Notes: generated by a model not told the origin, from the sequence alone. A stretch of DNA of 50,946 bases from Paenibacillus alginolyticus DSM 5050 = NBRC 15375 (GCF_000422905.1 NZ_AUGY01000062.1:1-50946); one strand, 5' to 3'; positions 17,431-25,731 are shown, counted from the first letter of the stretch. A program made the numbers and translations.

Positions 17431-18549
17431 TCAATCGATCACTTTCCCAAAGGCATCTACAATGTCAGCTCGAAAAGCATGTCCGACTAACTTCTGAATT
17501 TCAGCGTACGCTTCTCTCGGCGACGTGGCCTGTCGATATGATCGCGGCGTTGTCATGGCAAGGAACACTTCCACCAAGCCGAGCATCTGCGAAAGCAGCG
17601 GTATCTGATCACCCGCGAGCCGATACGGATAGCCGGTGCCATCTACTTTTTCATGATGATATAGGAACGCTTTCTCGACCTCTTGAAAATCAGGGATACC
17701 CTCGCATAACTCCTTCGCCATGAAGCAGTGCTCCTGCACCACTTCGAACTCAAACTCTGTCAATTTCCCTTCTTTTTCAAACATATAATCCGGCAGCTTG
17801 ACCCTGCTTACAAAATGCAAAAGTGACAATAAATCGATCTCCCAATCTTGCACACGCAAGCTTCCGTATTCATTCACAAGTGCTTTGAGCAGAACACTCA
17901 TTTCACCGATTTCTTTACGCGACGTTTGCGTTTTCCGTTCTCCAACTGGGATGAAGCATTGCAAAATGTTGATCACTTGCTGTTTTTGCTGCTGAAAAGC
18001 AGCGGCCTCGACGCGCCGTTTATGCTGATTAAAGGCTGTAATAATAATCCCGCCTAAGATCACGCAGCCTAATGCATAGACACCTTTTGTCGTCGCCATA
18101 ATAATCGGAGAGAACCCATCGTCATTCCCATACGTAGGACCAAAAATTTGAAAGAGTAAGAAATACAGTGAAAAAATGACAGAACCAACTACATACACCT
18201 TAAATTCCACCAATAAACTGAGCATAATAGGGAAAAAGATAAGGGCAACCCACATCTGCTGCAAAGCTACAGGGTTGTACAGTGTGATAACAACAATCAC
18301 CAAAAATAGTAAGGATGGGGTTATCAAATTCGTATATGGACTGTCTTTCGACATACTTTTCTGAATCGCATACATCCCCCAGGCAAAAAGGGAAACCGTA
18401 AACGAGGTCATCATATACAGCTTAGATTCCGCGTTGCTGCTAACCAACCAGTATGACAAGCCGCTCAGTGTACAGATAGAGGACATACTGCCAATGATCG
18501 CCATCAATAGCTGATGGACAGGCAGTTGGCCGAATCGTTGTAAATTCAT
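17431..18549 (-). CDS. Membrane protein with degenerate HD-GYP domain
   Basis: 372 residues: about six transmembrane helices (residues 10-175), a short linker, then an HD-GYP-like domain (about 210-372). YHHEKVDGTGYP (297-308) and EH at 273-274 are conserved, but the HD dyad is replaced by LLHFVSRV (H245, F246) and the usual D-x-x-D-A-M reads VEVFLAM. At least two metal ligands are thus missing, so c-di-GMP hydrolysis is doubtful and a binding or signalling role is more likely. The ATG overlaps the TAA of the receiver gene (TAATG), with AAGGAG inside that gene, so it should be translated with it. It is the likely output of the kinase/receiver pair upstream. Confidence 0.8.
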   Translation of the reverse strand: MNLQRFGQLPVHQLLMAIIGSMSSICTLSGLSYWLVSSNAESKLYMMTSFTVSLFAWGMYAIQKSMSKDSPYTNLITPSLLFLVIVVITLYNPVALQQMWVALIFFPIMLSLLVEFKVYVVGSVIFSLYFLLFQIFGPTYGNDDGFSPIIMATTKGVYALGCVILGGIIITAFNQHKRRVEAAAFQQQKQQVINILQCFIPVGERKTQTSRKEIGEMSVLLKALVNEYGSLRVQDWEIDLLSLLHFVSRVKLPDYMFEKEGKLTEFEFEVVQEHCFMAKELCEGIPDFQEVEKAFLYHHEKVDGTGYPYRLAGDQIPLLSQMLGLVEVFLAMTTPRSYRQATSPREAYAEIQKLVGHAFRADIVDAFGKVID

Positions 18550-18977
18550 TATAGTGAACTCCTTCTAGTATCTGGTTGATCGCTGTTGTTTTCCTTCGGG
18601 CGGAAAATAGAGGCACCTTTCATGACATCCTCGATGGTGGATAGAATCATTTCCGGACTCGTATCCTTCATCAAATAACCGTCAATCCCCGCGTTGAAAG
18701 CCCGATAGATATCCTCACTCTCATCAACAGCTGTTAAAATAATAATTTTCATTTGCGGATTCCTAAGTTTAAGAGTCTTAGCCCCTTCAATAATCGAAGT
18801 GCCAGGCATCTTCAGATCCGTTAAAAGAAGATCGGGCACTAACGCTAACGACTGCGCAATCGCTTCATTTCCGTTCGTCGCCTCACCCGTAACCGCGTAA
18901 CCCCCACAGCTGTTGAGTAAAATATGAAGACCTTCTCTTACGATACAATGGTCATCGGCAATGACTACTTTATACAT
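18549..18977 (-). CDS. Receiver-only response regulator (NarL-type receiver)
   Basis: 142 residues with the standard receiver: acidic pair VVIADDH, phosphoacceptor in LLLTDLKMPG (D54), conserved T in IIILTAVDE and K in GYLMKDTSPEM. After about residue 122 there is only a short polar tail, with no LuxR-type helix-turn-helix, although its receiver resembles the NarL/DegU group. Output must therefore be through a partner. ATG at 18977 follows GGAGCATTGCCT and overlaps the kinase stop by 8 bases; its stop overlaps the HD-GYP-like gene. The physical coupling suggests a split form of an RpfG-like receiver/HD-GYP protein. Confidence 0.85.
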   Translation of the reverse strand: MYKVVIADDHCIVREGLHILLNSCGGYAVTGEATNGNEAIAQSLALVPDLLLTDLKMPGTSIIEGAKTLKLRNPQMKIIILTAVDESEDIYRAFNAGIDGYLMKDTSPEMILSTIEDVMKGASIFRPKENNSDQPDTRRSSL

Positions 18978-20520
18978 AGGCAATGCTCCTCTCACGTGGA
19001 ATGTAGGCTGTAACCGTCGTGCCCATGGCAGCTTCGGAATGAAAAGAAATCGCTCCATTCAAGGCTTTAATCCGATTCTCCATGCCACTCAGCCCGAATC
19101 TCCCCTGCTCGTACACCTCGGATGTCTGCATGCCGATGCCATCATCCTTAATGGTAATCGACCATTGCACACTCGTGACTTCAATCCTCACATGGATATG
19201 TTTGGCTTTGGCATGTTTAATGACGTTGTTGGCTGCTTCCTCTACCAAGTGGTAAATCGCTTCTTCGATATCTAGCTGCTCATGCGCTGTCCAACCTATG
19301 TTCTCAAAGATCGGCACCACCTCGGTATGTTCAGTAACACGGTGCAGCAGCTTCTCAATAGCACTATGGAGATTGAATTTTCTCTTCTCATCCTTAAGCT
19401 CGATGATGAATTGTCGAATATCACGATGACTTTCTTTCACTTTTTTCTCAATCTCCGTCACATAAGGAAGCGTCTCCTCGCGAACATCCGGGGGAAGCGC
19501 ATTTTTCAATTGAAACAGCTGAATCGAGATGAAGAACAGCTCCTGAGCGATACCATCGTGAATATTTTGAGCTATGGCATCGCGTTCGAGGGCGACAGCC
19601 GTTTCTTGAGCATCCAGCAATTCCTCGTTGACGAAATGGAAAGCTTCCAGCTTCATGAGGATAAATTGAATATAAATTTTGTGTAAAATAGACAATTCGT
19701 TCTTGCCTGTTCTTACAAGCAGCCAGCCATACTTTTTCCCACTACGATCCAGAATGACTTGTACGTAGTAAGGCACAGCTTCTCCTGTAGGCGATGGTAA
19801 TTGGGTGTAAATCTTTTGGCTATGCGGCCTATTTTGTTTCATATAATTCGTAAAATATGTATGCTTCCAACTTTGAACCTTTTCGTAACGAGAGGCACTT
19901 TCCACGCAAAGGATAACTTCCCGATCATCTAAAAGACGCTGCAGCAGTTCCTCTACATAGGAAATCATTCCTTGCTTCATTGGCTGTATGGTCATGCGAC
20001 GAGAAGAATAGATCATGACTAGCTTACGAAATTGCTTTCGTACATTTTGCTGTACGTAGTGTATTAGACTTACTAAGCAAAAGAATGCAAATACGAGAAA
20101 TCCATAATCAAAATGAACCATCACGTATTTATATATGAGAACACCTGATGTCATAGCGAACAGAATTGGGATACTGGCTGTATAAAATAATAGGATCGGA
20201 TAGTACTGTCTCCAGCTTACAAATAATTTGACCATCAAGAGACCTGTAAAACAATAGATCATGAACGGACTGGAGAGGCCGCCTGTCAGCCCAAGCAAAT
20301 AAATCCCAAAGCATACATCCGCTACAGCGGCTGTGATCGCTACTTTTCTGCGCATTTTATTCAACTGCAATAGACTGTATATCGTCTGAAAAAGAACCGC
20401 GGCCAACAGCAGTCCGGGCGTTACACCGCCATCCTTTGAATAAAGGATGAGCCCCGACAGCAGTAAGACCCATCTGCAGCCAAAAAATAAATATAAGCCC
20501 GTTCGGTTATGTAAGGACAT
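18970..20520 (-). CDS. HisKA_3-type sensor histidine kinase
   Basis: 516 residues: five or six membrane helices (about 10-160), a linker region (170-300) that may be GAF-like (ILCVESASRYEK, YYVQVILDRSGKKYGWLLV), then the dimerisation/phosphoacceptor block ERDAIAQNIHDGIAQELFFI (H321) and a HATPase domain with LVEEAANNVIKHAKA (N box), IKDDGIGM (G1) and GRFGLSGMENRI (G2). This is the NarX/DegS class that pairs with NarL-type receivers. Two such receivers are nearby: the coupled receiver-only protein and a divergent full-length regulator. ATG 20520 is preferred over an in-frame TTG six bases upstream because AGGAG is nine bases away from it. Confidence 0.88.
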   Translation of the reverse strand: MSLHNRTGLYLFFGCRWVLLLSGLILYSKDGGVTPGLLLAAVLFQTIYSLLQLNKMRRKVAITAAVADVCFGIYLLGLTGGLSSPFMIYCFTGLLMVKLFVSWRQYYPILLFYTASIPILFAMTSGVLIYKYVMVHFDYGFLVFAFFCLVSLIHYVQQNVRKQFRKLVMIYSSRRMTIQPMKQGMISYVEELLQRLLDDREVILCVESASRYEKVQSWKHTYFTNYMKQNRPHSQKIYTQLPSPTGEAVPYYVQVILDRSGKKYGWLLVRTGKNELSILHKIYIQFILMKLEAFHFVNEELLDAQETAVALERDAIAQNIHDGIAQELFFISIQLFQLKNALPPDVREETLPYVTEIEKKVKESHRDIRQFIIELKDEKRKFNLHSAIEKLLHRVTEHTEVVPIFENIGWTAHEQLDIEEAIYHLVEEAANNVIKHAKAKHIHVRIEVTSVQWSITIKDDGIGMQTSEVYEQGRFGLSGMENRIKALNGAISFHSEAAMGTTVTAYIPRERSIAYV

Positions 20521-20672
20521 GCCCAACTTCTCCTAAACTTTATGAATTCTTAATGGTCTTTTGGCATATTTTGTTATACAATGGAGCCAATTGATTAGAA
20601 TGGGTAAATAGTAATAGGTATTTTGTACTATTTTAGTATAACATAGCTGAGATCTTTTTGGAGGGAACCCGC

Positions 20673-21317
20673 TTGGTTAATATGATTATCCTTGATGATC
20701 ACCCGCTTGTTCGCAAAGGAATTCGCACGGTTGTATCATCCGGCCAATCGATGAATGTTGTTGGGGAAGCCGCGAATGCGAAAGAGGCTCTACGGCTCCT
20801 TGAGCAGACAAAGCCTGATCTTGTACTCGTTGATTTAAATTTAGGAAACGAAAATGGACTGGACTTGATTCGAGAGGCTCGACGGTCGGGACATACTTGC
20901 AAATATATCATTTTAACCTCATCGGTGACTCGAAGTGAGCTTCAATTAGCCCAAGCTTTACAGGTTGAAGGCATCTGCTTGAAAGAAGCGTTTCCCGAAG
21001 ATTTGTTATATGCGGTTGAGAGCGTTGCCCGTGGCCGTAAATACTATGATCCTGTCTTAATGGGATCTATGATGGGCGAGAAATCCCGCAGCGAAGAGCA
21101 GGAGCTATCTGAATTAACACCCAAAGAGCTAGAAGTCCTTATGTCTCTTGGCAAAGGACTTTCCAATAAGGAAATCGCCAGCGCCCTCTACATAACAGAA
21201 TTTACGGTAAAAAAACATGTGAGTCAGGTGTTAGCCAAATTAGTTTTGGCTGATCGCACGCAAGCCGCCTTATATGCCCTATCCAAAGGACTCGTGCAGT
21301 TCGAAATGCAGCGATAA
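20673..21317 (+). CDS. NarL/LuxR-family response regulator
   Basis: 214 residues. The receiver has MIILDDHP, LVLVDLNLG (D54) and YIILTSSVT; the conserved Lys occurs in GICLKEAFPED. The C-terminal LuxR-type helix-turn-helix reads LTPKELEVLMSLGKGLSNKEIASALYITEFTVKKHVSQVLAKL. It starts at TTG 20673, seven bases after GGAGGG. It is transcribed divergently from the kinase across about 150 bp and is a plausible second target of that kinase, giving a branched pathway with a DNA-binding arm and a membrane HD-GYP-like arm. That link is inferred from position only. Confidence 0.88.
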   Translation: MVNMIILDDHPLVRKGIRTVVSSGQSMNVVGEAANAKEALRLLEQTKPDLVLVDLNLGNENGLDLIREARRSGHTCKYIILTSSVTRSELQLAQALQVEGICLKEAFPEDLLYAVESVARGRKYYDPVLMGSMMGEKSRSEEQELSELTPKELEVLMSLGKGLSNKEIASALYITEFTVKKHVSQVLAKLVLADRTQAALYALSKGLVQFEMQR

Positions 21318-21327
21318 ACACAAGGAA

Positions 21328-21359
21328 AGATCCGTCGGGATAACCCCGCCGGATCTTTT
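21328..21359 (+). terminator. Rho-independent terminator after NarL-type gene
   Basis: AGATCCGTCGGG and CCCGCCGGATCT form a long stem with one mismatch, followed by TTTTT. It also abuts the 3' end of the convergent signal peptidase gene. Confidence 0.85.
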
Positions 21360-21363
21360 TGCC

Positions 21364-21921
21364 TTATAGGTCAAGCGGTTCCGCAATCTTGTGCATAGGA
21401 AATAATGAGAAGATCGCATAACCCTTCACATCTTTGATATGAACAGGCCCTAAGGAAGGATCCCGACTGTCTTTGCTCTCACCCAAATTCCGATTATCTC
21501 CGACAACGAACAGGTGTCCGCTCGGGATTGTCTGCATCGCCATATCTTCCGACTTCCCAGCTGTATACAGCTCTGGCATCGGAGTTTCGTTCACGAAGAT
21601 GACACCATCACGAATGAGTACGCGATCTCCTTGAACAGCGATAACACGTTTGATAATGCTAAAGCCTAGTCGCTCATCCTTAATGACGACGACATCTCCA
21701 TATTTGGGCGTTGAAAAGAACAACGATATTTTATTCATCAGCAGTATATTGCCGTTCTGTAAGGAAGGATTCATGGAATTACCCGAAACTTTCGTAAGCC
21801 CAATCATGTTATTAATCAAAATAAAGGCCAAAGTCAGAAGTAGAATGAATCGAATCCAACTCCATACTTCACTTTTTTTCCTGACTGCAGGCTGTCTAAG
21901 CTCCAAGATTTCTTCCGTCAT
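21364..21921 (-). CDS. Type I signal peptidase (S26A)
   Basis: 185 residues: one N-terminal membrane helix (WIRFILLLTLAFILINNMI), box B VSGNSMNPSLQNGNIL with catalytic Ser49, box D IIKRVIAVQGD with catalytic Lys91, and box E VVGDNRNLGESKDSRDPSLG. This is the bacterial Ser/Lys type, not the Ser/His archaeal/SipW type. It cleaves Sec signal peptides outside the membrane. ATG at 21921 has GAGGTG nine bases upstream. It is the last gene of a same-strand run behind three secreted helical proteins that all end their signal peptides in A-x-A-like sites, so they are likely substrates. Confidence 0.92.
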   Translation of the reverse strand: MTEEILELRQPAVRKKSEVWSWIRFILLLTLAFILINNMIGLTKVSGNSMNPSLQNGNILLMNKISLFFSTPKYGDVVVIKDERLGFSIIKRVIAVQGDRVLIRDGVIFVNETPMPELYTAGKSEDMAMQTIPSGHLFVVGDNRNLGESKDSRDPSLGPVHIKDVKGYAIFSLFPMHKIAEPLDL

Positions 21922-21956
21922 CACTGCTCGCACCTCAATCTCAGAAGTCTGTCCAA

Positions 21957-22628
21957 TTATTGTTTGTTATACGTTACATTAACCACGGTTGCTGGTTTGG
22001 GTTGATGTCCATAGACATCATCCGTTACTGCTGGCGGCTGTGGCGCAGGAGCTGGTACAGGTACTGGAACAATTACAGGTGGCTGAATAGGTCCTGCTGG
22101 CGCAGGCAGCGGAGCCGGTGCCACTGGCGGCAGAACCAAGATAACCGGCGGGCTAGGCGTGAACACGAGCGCAGGCGGGACATAGCTGTTCGCTAATGTA
22201 TCCATCGCCCCCTGTGCGCTATCCACAATCGCTTGAAGCTTATTCAAGATCTGCTGACGATCTTGTGCGGTCTTGATATCCGTACTGGCGAGCAAAGATT
22301 GCGCATACTGTCCAAGAGCTTGGAGACGAATTCGCTTCTGTTCCTCCGTGAATGATTCCAAGCTTCTGGAAGATGCTTCTAGTCGAAGCTGCAATTCTTT
22401 CTTCAACCGTTCCTTCTGCGTTTCGGTCTCTGACTTCATCGATTGATCCAAGCCTTGGATGACTTGCTCTGTTTTCTTATTGAACCAAGCAGCCATGGAG
22501 CCCGCAATATCAATGTCCGCATAGGAAATTCCGGCCGATGCCGTAAGTACAACAGTTAAAGAAACAATTCCAGCTGCGACAATCCGTTTGGATTTCAGGT
22601 TGCGTTGCTTTTCATTTCTGGTGACCAT
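21957..22628 (-). CDS. Secreted coiled-coil protein with Pro-rich tail (protein A)
   Basis: 223 residues. Signal peptide with core RIVAAGIVSLTVVLTASAG and cleavage near ISYA. The mature N-terminus carries DIAGSMAAWF, the motif shared with the two upstream proteins. A charged helical segment follows (about 45-145; KKELQLRLEASSRSLESF). The tail (about 150-223) is Pro/Val/Ala-rich (PPVIVPVPVPAPAPQPP), a common wall-spanning or extended spacer. There is no LPXTG or cysteine. Strong AGGAGGAATTAAA precedes the ATG. It lies 36 bp before the signal peptidase gene. The family is unrecognised; a role in an extracellular fibre or wall complex is a hypothesis. Confidence 0.75.
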   Translation of the reverse strand: MVTRNEKQRNLKSKRIVAAGIVSLTVVLTASAGISYADIDIAGSMAAWFNKKTEQVIQGLDQSMKSETETQKERLKKELQLRLEASSRSLESFTEEQKRIRLQALGQYAQSLLASTDIKTAQDRQQILNKLQAIVDSAQGAMDTLANSYVPPALVFTPSPPVILVLPPVAPAPLPAPAGPIQPPVIVPVPVPAPAPQPPAVTDDVYGHQPKPATVVNVTYNKQ

Positions 22629-22670
22629 TTTAATTCCTCCTTCTCCTCATAGTGAATAAAAGTAAGCTTG

Positions 22671-22690
22671 AGGCCCCGTCACCGGGGCCT
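22671..22690. promoter_or_regulatory. GC-rich hairpin between protein B and protein A genes
   Basis: AGGCCCCG (22671-22678) pairs perfectly with CGGGGCCT (22683-22690), loop TCAC. On the minus strand no strong T-run follows directly, so it may be a partial terminator or mRNA-stabilising structure giving more protein B than the downstream genes. Confidence 0.55.
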
Positions 22691-22704
22691 GTTCGCCTAT
22701 GTTA

Positions 22705-23478
22705 TTATTTCAATCCGTTGATTACGATATTTTCTAATGCTGTTTTACCAGCAGCTTCAAGGGAAACACCTTTTTCATTGATGCCTTTTTTGTTTGCTTC
22801 TTCCAAAGAATCAGCAAGAGCTTGAAGTTCTGCTAATTTAGCTGCGATTTTTGCTGCTAAGTTGTCTTTAATTTCTTGGGATGCAGCTGTTCTCTCAGCA
22901 GCAAGCAATGTGTTAAGTTCTGTTTTGGTAGCTTCGATTTTCGTAGTCAAAGCAGTTGCTGCTTGAGATTGAGTCGTACCTACAGCCGTAGTCAAGTTGT
23001 TTACGGACGTTTTACCTTGGTCATTAACATCTTTCGTAATGTCTAATTTGGCTACAAAACCAATACCATCAACTACACCGTTGTTAATAGCGTTCGTCCC
23101 ATTAATAAAACGGTCATACTCGCCTGGCATACTGCCTTTGATACTTCCATTTTGACTATCAATAGCAGCCGTGTAAGTGTTCAGTTGACCGTTGATGGAA
23201 CCTTGTACACGAGTTGTTTCAGTTGTACCTGCTGTTTTTACATCATTCACTGCTGAGTTATTGATATTTTTGTAATCCGTAACCATTTTTTCTTTGTTAG
23301 CAGCTACATAGCTTGCAACGTCTCCAGCGATTAATCCTTTGGTGATAGCTGATGCCGAGGAGTACCAGCTTTGAAGTTGGCCGCCAGCGTCTGTTGCTGC
23401 GAATGCTGTACCCATACCTGCTACTAAACCTGTTGCAATAACACCAATGGCTAATTTACTTTTCAATGCTTTCATCAT
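22705..23478 (-). CDS. Secreted Ala/Thr-rich helical protein (protein B)
   Basis: 257 residues with signal peptide (LAIGVIATGLVAGMGTAFA, A-x-A site) and mature start ATDAGGQLQSWYSSAS, matching the DVSAPLQNWY and DIAGSMAAWF motifs of its neighbours. The rest is rich in Ala, Thr, Asn and Lys, with repeated short amphipathic stretches (LTTKIEATKTELNTLLAAE, LAAKIAAKLAELQALADSLEE). It has no Cys and the only Trp is in the motif. It resembles a long helical bundle or filament subunit in composition, but I recognise no family. GGGAGA precedes the ATG. It is the middle gene of the run and ends before a GC hairpin. Confidence 0.75.
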   Translation of the reverse strand: MMKALKSKLAIGVIATGLVAGMGTAFAATDAGGQLQSWYSSASAITKGLIAGDVASYVAANKEKMVTDYKNINNSAVNDVKTAGTTETTRVQGSINGQLNTYTAAIDSQNGSIKGSMPGEYDRFINGTNAINNGVVDGIGFVAKLDITKDVNDQGKTSVNNLTTAVGTTQSQAATALTTKIEATKTELNTLLAAERTAASQEIKDNLAAKIAAKLAELQALADSLEEANKKGINEKGVSLEAAGKTALENIVINGLK

Positions 23479-23553
23479 TCATCAATCTCCCTTAGAATAG
23501 TATATTGTTTCATTGCATTCACCTGAGGTGAACCCATAACTCACCATGACTGA

Positions 23554-24012
23554 CTAGTTGCCCAGCTTCGACGTTAATCCTTGAATCGTTTCCTGAGCCC
23601 ATTGATCGACTTCACGTTCGTTCGCACTTTTCGAAGCACTTACGTACTTGTCGAAATCTGCTGCAGCTCCCGTCTTAGCAAGCTCTGCCGCGCTTTCGAT
23701 CTGACCCGCATAGGATTGGCGAGCCGTCTCTATGCTGTCGATAGCCTTATGACTAGTGTCATCTACCATCTTCTTCAAGTTGGCTTTTGCCTTGGATGCC
23801 GATTCATTCGCCGATACGCTCAAGGATTGAGAAGCTTCGTCCAACCCTTGTTGGACCATAGCATTCATTTCTTTCGACACCTGCTGGAAACTTGCTTTGT
23901 ACCAATTTTGCAGAGGCGCACTTACATCTGAGTAGGCGTATGCCGTACCCACAATGAGGAAAGTCGAGAGGCTGAGTGAAACGATCATCACTTTGCGTTT
24001 CAAACGAATCAT
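23554..24012 (-). CDS. Secreted helical protein (protein C)
   Basis: 152 residues. Start at 24012 (MIRLKRKVMIVSLSLS) follows AAGGAGG; an in-frame ATG further upstream is poorly placed. Signal peptide ends GTAYA, and the mature part begins YSDVSAPLQNWYKASFQQV, sharing D-x-x-x-x-L-x-x-W-Y with proteins A and B. The remaining 100 residues are Ala/Ser/Lys-rich and helical, with no Cys. It is the first gene of the inferred C-B-A-signal peptidase operon; spacings are about 75, 76 and 35 bp. The family is not recognised. Confidence 0.75.
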   Translation of the reverse strand: MIRLKRKVMIVSLSLSTFLIVGTAYAYSDVSAPLQNWYKASFQQVSKEMNAMVQQGLDEASQSLSVSANESASKAKANLKKMVDDTSHKAIDSIETARQSYAGQIESAAELAKTGAAADFDKYVSASKSANEREVDQWAQETIQGLTSKLGN

Positions 24013-24241
24013 CGCGCTGCCCTGCCTCCTTCTTGTTCTGATCTTGCTTACAAACCTATTGTATCTCGCCATACGATTCGTGACTTCGTCCTTTAGAGTA
24101 ATTTATACCTACTACCTTCGCAGTGTCTGATGGTATACTTTCGTACCAGATGCATGCTAGTAAATATGCTTTTACAAGCAAGAAACTACACGATACAATG
24201 CTGCTATACACTTAATTCACTTATTAATGGGGGTTGGAATC

Positions 24242-24648
24242 TTGAATCTATCAGAAATAAACTACCTTGCCGTACTTGTGGCGACGTTAAGCACCATGGT
24301 CCTTGGTTTCCTGTGGTATTCCCCGGTCTTATTCGGAAATGCATGGGTCAAGCTGCGCAATATGAAAATGGAAGAGATGAAAGGCGGTGGCCCCATCACT
24401 TACATCCTCACGGCACTAACAGCATTAGGGGCTCCTTTATCTTGGCCTTTCTCTTAACGCTTGGCAGTGAGACAACTTGGTTGACTGGGCTTACGATTGG
24501 CCTGCTTATCGGGCTGAGCATTTCGCTGAAAATCGGGATGAATTATTTGTTTGAGAATAGCAAGCTGCAGTTGTATTTCATCACCATCGGCTACCACTTG
24601 GTATCCTATATGATTGCCGGCATTATCATTGGAGCCTGGCAGTCCTAA
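24242..24648 (+). pseudogene. DUF1761 membrane protein, frameshifted
   Basis: Frame 1 gives INYLAVLVATLSTMVLGFLWYSPVLFGNAW...ITYILTALTALGA; the other frame continues with SFILAFLLTLGSETTWLTGLTIGLLIGLSISLKIGMNYLFE and ends IIGAWQS. Joined, this is a four-helix DUF1761 protein of about 135 residues. The break is a single base near 24438 (GGGGCTCC; one extra T would give GASF). The start is probably TTG at 24242, eight bases after GGGGG. The downstream half has no ribosome site of its own. Function of the family is unknown. Confidence 0.75.
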
Positions 24649-24669
24649 TGTCAGTGGGATAGACACAGA

Positions 24670-24701
24670 AGAGCGCCTCCACGGGAGACGCTCTTTTTTT
24701 A
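24670..24701 (+). terminator. Rho-independent terminator
   Basis: AGAGCGCCTCC and GGAGACGCTCT form a stem with one mismatch and ACG loop, followed by seven T. It closes the DUF1761 unit. Confidence 0.9.
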
Positions 24702-24814
24702 TTGCCTCTAACGTGTTTAAAAATCGTCTAAATCGTTTATTCAGGTATATCCCCCCATTCCACTTGGCATTTATTCGAATATACTGAAGCACAAGGTCTT
24801 TGGGGGTGAAGATA

Positions 24815-25174
24815 GTGTTTCAACTTAATGGCATCGTAGGCGGTAACTCACCAATCTCGGTTGGCGCTGGGAAAACGATATTGCTGCAGCAAATACTTAT
24901 TCGTGTGAAAAGTAAACAAAAGTTAATTTTGAGGGATATCAACTTCTTATTTAACAACGAGGCTTTTGCTATCAAAATAGAGGCTGAACCCTCGCCTGGC
25001 GTCTTTATAGCCCGAGGAGGGGCTGGTGATTTAACGCCTCGCAAAGTATTAGTCAATAATACAACTGGCGAGGATTTACTTATATTCCTACTCGTAAGTG
25101 CCGTAAATACAGCCAAGAACTCGCGATCGTTGAGTCGTTCAGATAGTTGGCACATGACTTTTGTGCGGCGTTAA
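24815..25174 (+). CDS. Small unknown protein
   Basis: 119 residues starting at GTG 24815, six bases after GGGGTG. No signal peptide or membrane segment is visible. The sequence alternates hydrophobic and polar residues (TILLQQILIRVKSKQKLILRD, AFAIKIEAEPSPGVFIA, KVLVNNTTGEDLLIFLLVSAVN), as in a small beta-sandwich, and ends in a basic Ser/Arg-rich tail. Family not recognised. The next gene starts 41 bp downstream, so the two may be co-transcribed. Confidence 0.6.
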   Translation: MFQLNGIVGGNSPISVGAGKTILLQQILIRVKSKQKLILRDINFLFNNEAFAIKIEAEPSPGVFIARGGAGDLTPRKVLVNNTTGEDLLIFLLVSAVNTAKNSRSLSRSDSWHMTFVRR

Positions 25175-25215
25175 GCATGATAACCAAATGTTTTATCCCT
25201 AGAAAAGAGGAACCA

Positions 25216-25593
25216 ATGAACAGGAAACAAATGCTCATGATCAGCACAATGGCTCTTACCTTAAGCATGGGTAGAACCACGTGGATGGATCCTTTAAGAG
25301 CTACTCCAATTGCAAATAAACAGAATACTGTTCCTATAAAAGAAGATCTGCTGCATGTACTTGGGCTATCCTCGGAGGAAGATATTTACATTGCCCAGTA
25401 TAATGGGCTATCTCTGGCTGATATCGCCCAAGCTAACAAGGTTGATGTTCAAAAAGTCATTGAGCTTCAATTAGCAGAGTTAACTGAACAATTAAATTTA
25501 CGGCTGTCCAGCGGCAGCATTACGCCTGAGCAATATGAAGCACAACGCGCAGAATTGCCTGAAATTATTATCAAAAGTGTATACGCCATGTAA
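25216..25593 (+). CDS. Small secreted protein with DUF2680-like helical region
   Basis: 125 residues; start at 25216 follows GAGGA. The N-terminus (MNRKQMLMISTMALTLSMG) looks like a signal or anchor. The mature part ends in a helical region, GLSLADIAQANKVDVQKVIELQLAELTEQLNLRLSSGSITPEQYEAQ. Its G-x-S-L-x-D-I-A then I-T-P-E-Q pattern recalls YckD/DUF2680-type secreted proteins, which are uncharacterised. Family assignment is tentative. A terminator follows. Confidence 0.6.
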   Translation: MNRKQMLMISTMALTLSMGRTTWMDPLRATPIANKQNTVPIKEDLLHVLGLSSEEDIYIAQYNGLSLADIAQANKVDVQKVIELQLAELTEQLNLRLSSGSITPEQYEAQRAELPEIIIKSVYAM

Positions 25594-25615
25594 CACTGCA
25601 TAGAGAGAAAAGTAA

Positions 25616-25655
25616 AAAGGATGCAAAACCGATTCACGGTTAGCATCCTTTTTTG
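25616..25655 (+). terminator. Rho-independent terminator
   Basis: AAAGGATGC...AACCG pairs with CGGTT...GCATCCTTT around a short loop, followed by a T-run, about 25 bp after the preceding stop. Confidence 0.85.
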
Positions 25656-25731
25656 CTTAGATTTTCTAGGGGCGAGTAAAAGCTTCTTCTTTTGCGCTTG
25701 CTCAGCTGATTGAGCTTATAAATGAGCTGAA

